Origin: Thermoproteati archaeon
Lineage (GTDB): Archaea; Thermoproteota; Thermoprotei_A; Marsarchaeales; UBA168
DNA length: 25,245 bases
Direction: 5' to 3'
Assembly: GCA_023256295.1 (NCBI GenBank)
Contig: JAGDXH010000028.1
Span: 1-25,245 of the forward strand
Below the pieces are notes generated by a model, which made no database searches, was not told the origin of the DNA, and saw only the letters and a program-made list of their open reading frames with translations. Positions 22,234-25,245 of this stretch are shown in pieces. Numbering within the stretch: the stretch's first letter is position 1; every line of letters starts with the position of its first letter. Made by a program: the position numbers and the translations under genes.

Positions 22234-22254
22234 AGGCGGGCAGGTGCATCTGTT

Positions 22255-22788
22255 ATGCAAGAACCCTCAGAAGCGCTGGCTGAAATGCTGGATGCGGAGT
22301 TGAGCTCGAGCAAGGTACTACCTTTGTCTCCAGGCCAAAGGGCCTTGCTTGTGCGGTTGCAGAGTTCTTTCGCTGATGCCCGGACAAGGTTTCTTGCGCG
22401 GGCAGCTAGGCAGCTGGAGGTCATAAGGCTTGAGAAGATCTTGCATGGCCAGGGCGGCATGCCTACTGAGTTGGAAAAGAGGGTCGAGGAAGTGATCCAC
22501 GACGCGTTGTTTGGTCCTAGGCGCAGCATCGTTTTGGTGCGCCGCGATGTTCATGAGGAAGCCAGCTTGGTCTCCTTGTCTCTTGAGGAGGCAGAAGACT
22601 TAATAGGCAAAGGGATGGGGAGGCTGATAGCTGAGATTGGAAATTCCCTCGACCGTGATGAAGTACTGCCCAAAGTGCAAGGCTTATACTCCCCACAAGG
22701 TGACAATATACAAGGCAGGCAAGAGGAATCCGCTCAGGGAAGGCGAGAGGAGGCATGCCAGAAGGCTCAAGGGTTATGGTGGATCTAG
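22255..22788 (+). CDS. GINS complex subunit (Gins15/51-like)
   Basis: GINS associates with MCM helicase and primase at the fork. The 177-residue frame begins with a helical A-domain (about 5-80) that contains RFLARAARQLEVIRLEKILHG, a typical GINS long helix with the E-x-x-R-x-x-K-I pattern. VLVRRDVHEEASLVSLSLEEAEDLIGKGMGRLI (about 93-126) matches the small B-domain (L-x-D-V ... L-P-x-E-A-x-x-L-I-x-K-G). The last about 50 residues are Gln/Arg-rich and read out of frame through the first 152 bases of the eL42 gene, with no family counterpart. Operon position between PriS and eL42 is typical for archaeal GINS. Overall family identification is good, subtype tentative. Confidence 0.75.
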   Translation: MQEPSEALAEMLDAELSSSKVLPLSPGQRALLVRLQSSFADARTRFLARAARQLEVIRLEKILHGQGGMPTELEKRVEEVIHDALFGPRRSIVLVRRDVHEEASLVSLSLEEAEDLIGKGMGRLIAEIGNSLDRDEVLPKVQGLYSPQGDNIQGRQEESAQGRREEACQKAQGLWWI

Positions 22789-22915
22789 GAAACCTGTACA
22801 GAAGAGATTTGCAAAGACCACTAAAAAGGTAGCACTCAAGCTTGAGTGCACTAAGTGCGGCTCCATACTGATGACCAAGGGCACGCGTCTGAGAAAGGCG
22901 GAGGTAGCAAGGTGA
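22637..22915 (+). CDS. rpl44e: Large-subunit ribosomal protein eL42 (L44e)
   Basis: This is a 92-residue zinc-binding protein of the 50S E-site region. Knuckles CPKC (11-14) and CTKC (about 74-77) are the two zinc half-sites; the middle is strongly basic (RRHARRLKGYGGSRKPVQKRFAKTTKK). I chose TTG 22637 because the leader reads MEIPSTVMKYCPKC, matching the family's M-x-[IV]-P-x-x-[IV]-x-x-Y-C-P pattern; ATG 22658 would drop it. It begins within the GINS frame and its stop overlaps the eS27 GTG start. Confidence 0.93.
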   Translation: MEIPSTVMKYCPKCKAYTPHKVTIYKAGKRNPLREGERRHARRLKGYGGSRKPVQKRFAKTTKKVALKLECTKCGSILMTKGTRLRKAEVAR

Positions 22916-23163
22916 AGTTGGCTCTGGAAGAGCTGCCGCATCCAGCTTCGACGTACTTGCGCGTCAAGTGCCCAGACTGCGGGAACGTCGCCATGATCTA
23001 TTCTCATTCAAAGACCGTGGTCAAATGCAAGGTCTGTGGGGCGGTGCTGGCCAAGCCAACGGGCGGAAAGGCTAGGGTCTTGGGTCAAGTTTTAGAGGCT
23101 CAAGAAGGTCGAGGAGGTATACCTACCCTTTGTCCAAGGTCGAGCGTCGGTCCGGAGCCTTGA
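22912..23163 (+). CDS. rps27e: Small-subunit ribosomal protein eS27
   Basis: This protein of 83 residues from GTG 22912 (GTGA overlap with the eL42 stop) has the zinc-ribbon knuckles VKCPDCGN (about 18-25) and VKCKVCGA (about 37-44), followed by LAKPTGGKARVLGQVLE, the family C-terminus. Archaeal eS27 usually ends there, near residue 63. About 20 more residues (Gly/Ser/Pro-rich) follow before the stop, of which the last ones overlap the Csl4 start by 34 bases. Open sequence continues upstream to 22855, but that part lies within eL42 and is a shadow. Confidence 0.92.
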   Translation: MKLALEELPHPASTYLRVKCPDCGNVAMIYSHSKTVVKCKVCGAVLAKPTGGKARVLGQVLEAQEGRGGIPTLCPRSSVGPEP

Positions 23164-23768
23164 CATATCCTGGGCTGAGGCTGGCCGTACTTGAAGAGTT
23201 TCTTCCCGGCTTGGGGACGTACGATGAAGACAACGAGGTCTATGCCTCGAGAGTAGGAAGGACCGGCTATGATCTGAAAGACCACGTGGTCGAGGTGCAC
23301 GCGTTCAAGCACGTGCTGACGGAGTTGATCAAGAAGGGAAGATCTTACATGGGCGTGGTTGATGATGTCAAGAGAAACTTTGCCCATGCGGTCCTCTTCA
23401 CAGGGAAAGAGGATGGCTTCTTCCCATTTGAGGCCTTGATTCACATCTCTAACAGCGGCATGAGGGAAGCTGACACGATGACAGAGGTCGTCAAGCCCGG
23501 CGACGTAATCCGGGCTGCGGTTCAGACCGAGTGGCAGCCGGTGCAGGCCACGCTGGATGGCGACGATCTAGGAGTCATTAGGGCAAACTGTTCTATTTGC
23601 GGCGGAAGGATGGAGCCCGCAGGATCGGGCGTCCTTAAGTGCACCAGCTGTGGGCACCTCGAGCTCAGGAAGCTCTCAAAGGATTATGGGGTCAGGCTTC
23701 TGCGATCAATCCTCATGCCCCAGGGTTGGTGGAAAGGCAGTGCTGTTCCCGCTCGGGCCTTTCAATAA
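23130..23768 (+). CDS. csl4: Exosome RNA-binding cap subunit Csl4
   Basis: Csl4 is the alternative S1-type cap subunit of the exosome and in archaea can recruit DnaG. The 212-residue frame from TTG 23130 starts with the N-terminal PGLRLAVLEEFLPGLGTYDEDNEVYASRVG pattern (split here at family positions P-G-x-x-L and G-T-Y), an S1 domain (about 60-130), and a zinc ribbon CSICGGR ... CTSCGH followed by ELRKLSKDYG, the standard Csl4 C-terminus. About 25 residues follow that are less conserved. It is here in the ribosomal/replication operon and not in the Rrp4-Rrp41-Rrp42 cluster, so the exosome is encoded at two loci. Confidence 0.93.
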   Translation: MSKVERRSGALTYPGLRLAVLEEFLPGLGTYDEDNEVYASRVGRTGYDLKDHVVEVHAFKHVLTELIKKGRSYMGVVDDVKRNFAHAVLFTGKEDGFFPFEALIHISNSGMREADTMTEVVKPGDVIRAAVQTEWQPVQATLDGDDLGVIRANCSICGGRMEPAGSGVLKCTSCGHLELRKLSKDYGVRLLRSILMPQGWWKGSAVPARAFQ

Positions 23769-23790
23769 GCTTTTTAAGTCCTCAAAATCT

Positions 23791-25245
23791 ATGGCCAACT
23801 TGCCTTCCTTCAAGGAGCGCACCCTTTCCTTTATGAGGCTCTTTCTGAGCCCGGAGTTCGGAACCTTCGTGTTTCTGGCGCTGGTGTTCTTTGTGGCTTT
23901 GGCGGAGAGGCTCGAGCCTCTCAACTATCTGTCATATACGACTCCATCTGGAAAGACCACATCCTTTCCAATTTCCTTCCCCTATGCCATAGCTACCCTG
24001 GACCCGTTTCAGCACTACAGGGTAGCCGAAAGGCTGATTGACTACGGCTTTCAGGCCTTCTATTCGTCCCTTTATCCTGGTTTGAGCAGTTCTTACTGGA
24101 ACGATACCATGGCTTGGTTTCCGGGCAGGGACGTAACTGCAAACTACATGGTTGGCATCGCTTACGTCTCGGTTGTCGCTTACTGGATAGCTCATTTCTT
24201 CGACCTCTACGTGACCGTTGGGCAAGTGATAGTGTACCTGCCCGCGCTTCTGGGGGCTCTGACCGTTGTCATGCTGTACTTCTTTGGCAAGGAGCTGTAT
24301 GGTAGAAGGGTAGGCTTGATTGCGGCGGCCATCGGGCTCGTAACACCGGCTTTCATGACGAGAAGCATGGCTGGTCACATAGACGGTGAACCCATAGACC
24401 TGTTTCTTTGGGTAATTGCCCTGACGCTTTTCGTGAAGGCTTACAAGGAGAAGAAGCCAGGCCTATCCCTTATCGCTGGTCTCATAATAGGGTTCTCTGG
24501 TTCCGTCTGGGGCGGCTACCTTTACGTGAGCAACTCCCTTGCTCTTTTTGCCATAGCGCTCGTGCTTCTCGAAAGGGTCGACTCGCAGAAGGCGCGGGTA
24601 CTTGTTGCCGTCTTGGTCCCTTCAACGGCAGTTCCCGCGCTTCTGCTTCCCGAGGGTGCCCTGTGGCTCAGGACGCTTTCTGCTTGGATGCTCCCAGGTT
24701 TGGCCGCGTTTCTGTTGGTGGTCTACTCTACCTGGGCAGGTAAGAACGCACACAGGTTGCACCTGATCTCCGTTACGACGCTCGCGGTGCTGGCGGTTTC
24801 TGTAAGTTTCCTCTTTGTCGCGCCTCTTGTCCCCTCTCTATCTCACCTGTTTCCGTCTGGAAGGCTTGCCACGGTGGTGAATCCCTTTGCGACCTCCGGG
24901 ATCGAAAGTACAGTCGGCGAGCAAGAGATGAGCACTTGGACGGCGTTCTACGGAGACTACCTCTTCTTGCTTCCCTTCGTTGTGGCATCTCTTTACTTCC
25001 TAATCGAACGTCGCTACGACGTCGACATACTTCTGGCCCTGATGATATTCGTCGGCATTTACGGGGAAGCAGCCATGGTCAGACTGGATCAGCTACTTGC
25101 CATACCCGCCTCCATAGGGGCAGCCTTCGTGCTGGAAAAACTGTTCTCTGGAATAGGCAAGTCCTTTGCGGAAAAGAAGGGCATCGGGGCCGGCCTCCTC
25201 CTCATACTGGTGGTGCTGGCTGGGGCGTATTACTCCGCCCCTTCC
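23791..25245 (+). CDS. aglB: Oligosaccharyltransferase STT3/AglB (3' part outside window)
   Basis: AglB transfers lipid-linked glycans to Asn in N-x-[ST] sequons on the outer face of the membrane. The visible 485 residues have a short cytoplasmic start, then about 11-13 hydrophobic segments. The first external loop has ATLDPFQHYRVAERL (about 67-81), containing the catalytic/metal aspartate; NDTMAWFPGRD follows. The second conserved loop is MTRSMAGHIDGEPIDLF (about 190-206), with the D-x-E metal motif. EQEMSTWTAFYGDY lies in the external loop of the SVSE type. The WWDYG sequon-binding domain should be beyond the window. An AT-rich box (about 23770-23779) lies only 12-20 bases before ATG and may instead be a terminator for Csl4. 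Its promoter is therefore unresolved. Confidence 0.93.
   Translation, partial: MANLPSFKERTLSFMRLFLSPEFGTFVFLALVFFVALAERLEPLNYLSYTTPSGKTTSFPISFPYAIATLDPFQHYRVAERLIDYGFQAFYSSLYPGLSSSYWNDTMAWFPGRDVTANYMVGIAYVSVVAYWIAHFFDLYVTVGQVIVYLPALLGALTVVMLYFFGKELYGRRVGLIAAAIGLVTPAFMTRSMAGHIDGEPIDLFLWVIALTLFVKAYKEKKPGLSLIAGLIIGFSGSVWGGYLYVSNSLALFAIALVLLERVDSQKARVLVAVLVPSTAVPALLLPEGALWLRTLSAWMLPGLAAFLLVVYSTWAGKNAHRLHLISVTTLAVLAVSVSFLFVAPLVPSLSHLFPSGRLATVVNPFATSGIESTVGEQEMSTWTAFYGDYLFLLPFVVASLYFLIERRYDVDILLALMIFVGIYGEAAMVRLDQLLAIPASIGAAFVLEKLFSGIGKSFAEKKGIGAGLLLILVVLAGAYYSAPS

Overview
This window looks like the chromosome of a TACK-group archaeon (Thermoproteota in the broad sense, possibly a Nitrososphaeria/Thaumarchaeota-like lineage; I cannot place it further from sequence alone). 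The evidence is archaeal and eukaryote-like information processing throughout: EF-2 with the diphthamide-site region, PCNA, PriS/PriL primase, a GINS subunit, aIF2-alpha, Nop10, exosome subunits, SBDS, Pcc1, prefoldin, eL42, eL43 and eS27. Many starts are TTG or GTG, and AT-rich boxes lie about 25 bases upstream of start codons, which suggests leaderless transcripts. Genes are very tightly packed.

Layout. 1-37: the last codons and right end of an IS200/IS605-type element (tnpB tail), abutting the 3' end of a HemK2/Mtq2-like methyltransferase. 34-1388 (minus): methyltransferase and KsgA. 1460-3046 (plus): a GTPBP1-like translational GTPase. 3039-6667 (minus): EF-2 followed by an MFS permease. 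6668-7379: about 710 bases without a convincing intact gene but full of strong inverted repeats, with a probable degraded tnpB 3' end. 7380-8444: a membrane-anchored, sequon-rich protein with a degenerate transglutaminase-like core. 8550-16469 (plus): proteasome alpha, SBDS, Rrp4, Rrp41, Rrp42, eL43, Pcc1, prefoldin beta and DHH phosphoesterase (the classical archaeal exosome superoperon), then EcfA1, EcfA2 and EcfT of an ECF vitamin/metal transporter. 16433-17387 (minus): inorganic pyrophosphatase and an NfeD-like protein. 17496-17669: a small zinc-ribbon protein resembling chromatin protein Cren7. 17738-18307: an ECF S-component-like membrane protein. 18264-19284 (minus): aIF2-alpha and Nop10. 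19407-23768 (plus): PCNA, PriL, PriS, GINS, eL42, eS27 and Csl4, a replication/ribosome operon. 23791-end: an oligosaccharyltransferase STT3/AglB, cut by the window edge.

The genes combine into protein turnover and RNA decay (proteasome, exosome), ribosome maturation and decoding (SBDS, KsgA, KEOPS, Nop10, aIF2-alpha, EF-2), the replication fork (PCNA, primase, GINS), and envelope functions (ECF transporter, AglB and a likely glycosylation substrate). The points most worth a second look are the IS605 right end that supplies the methyltransferase stop codon, the structured 6668-7379 region with mutually exclusive stems, the Cren7-like zinc ribbon, and a repeated habit of genes running 30-150 bases out of frame into the next gene.
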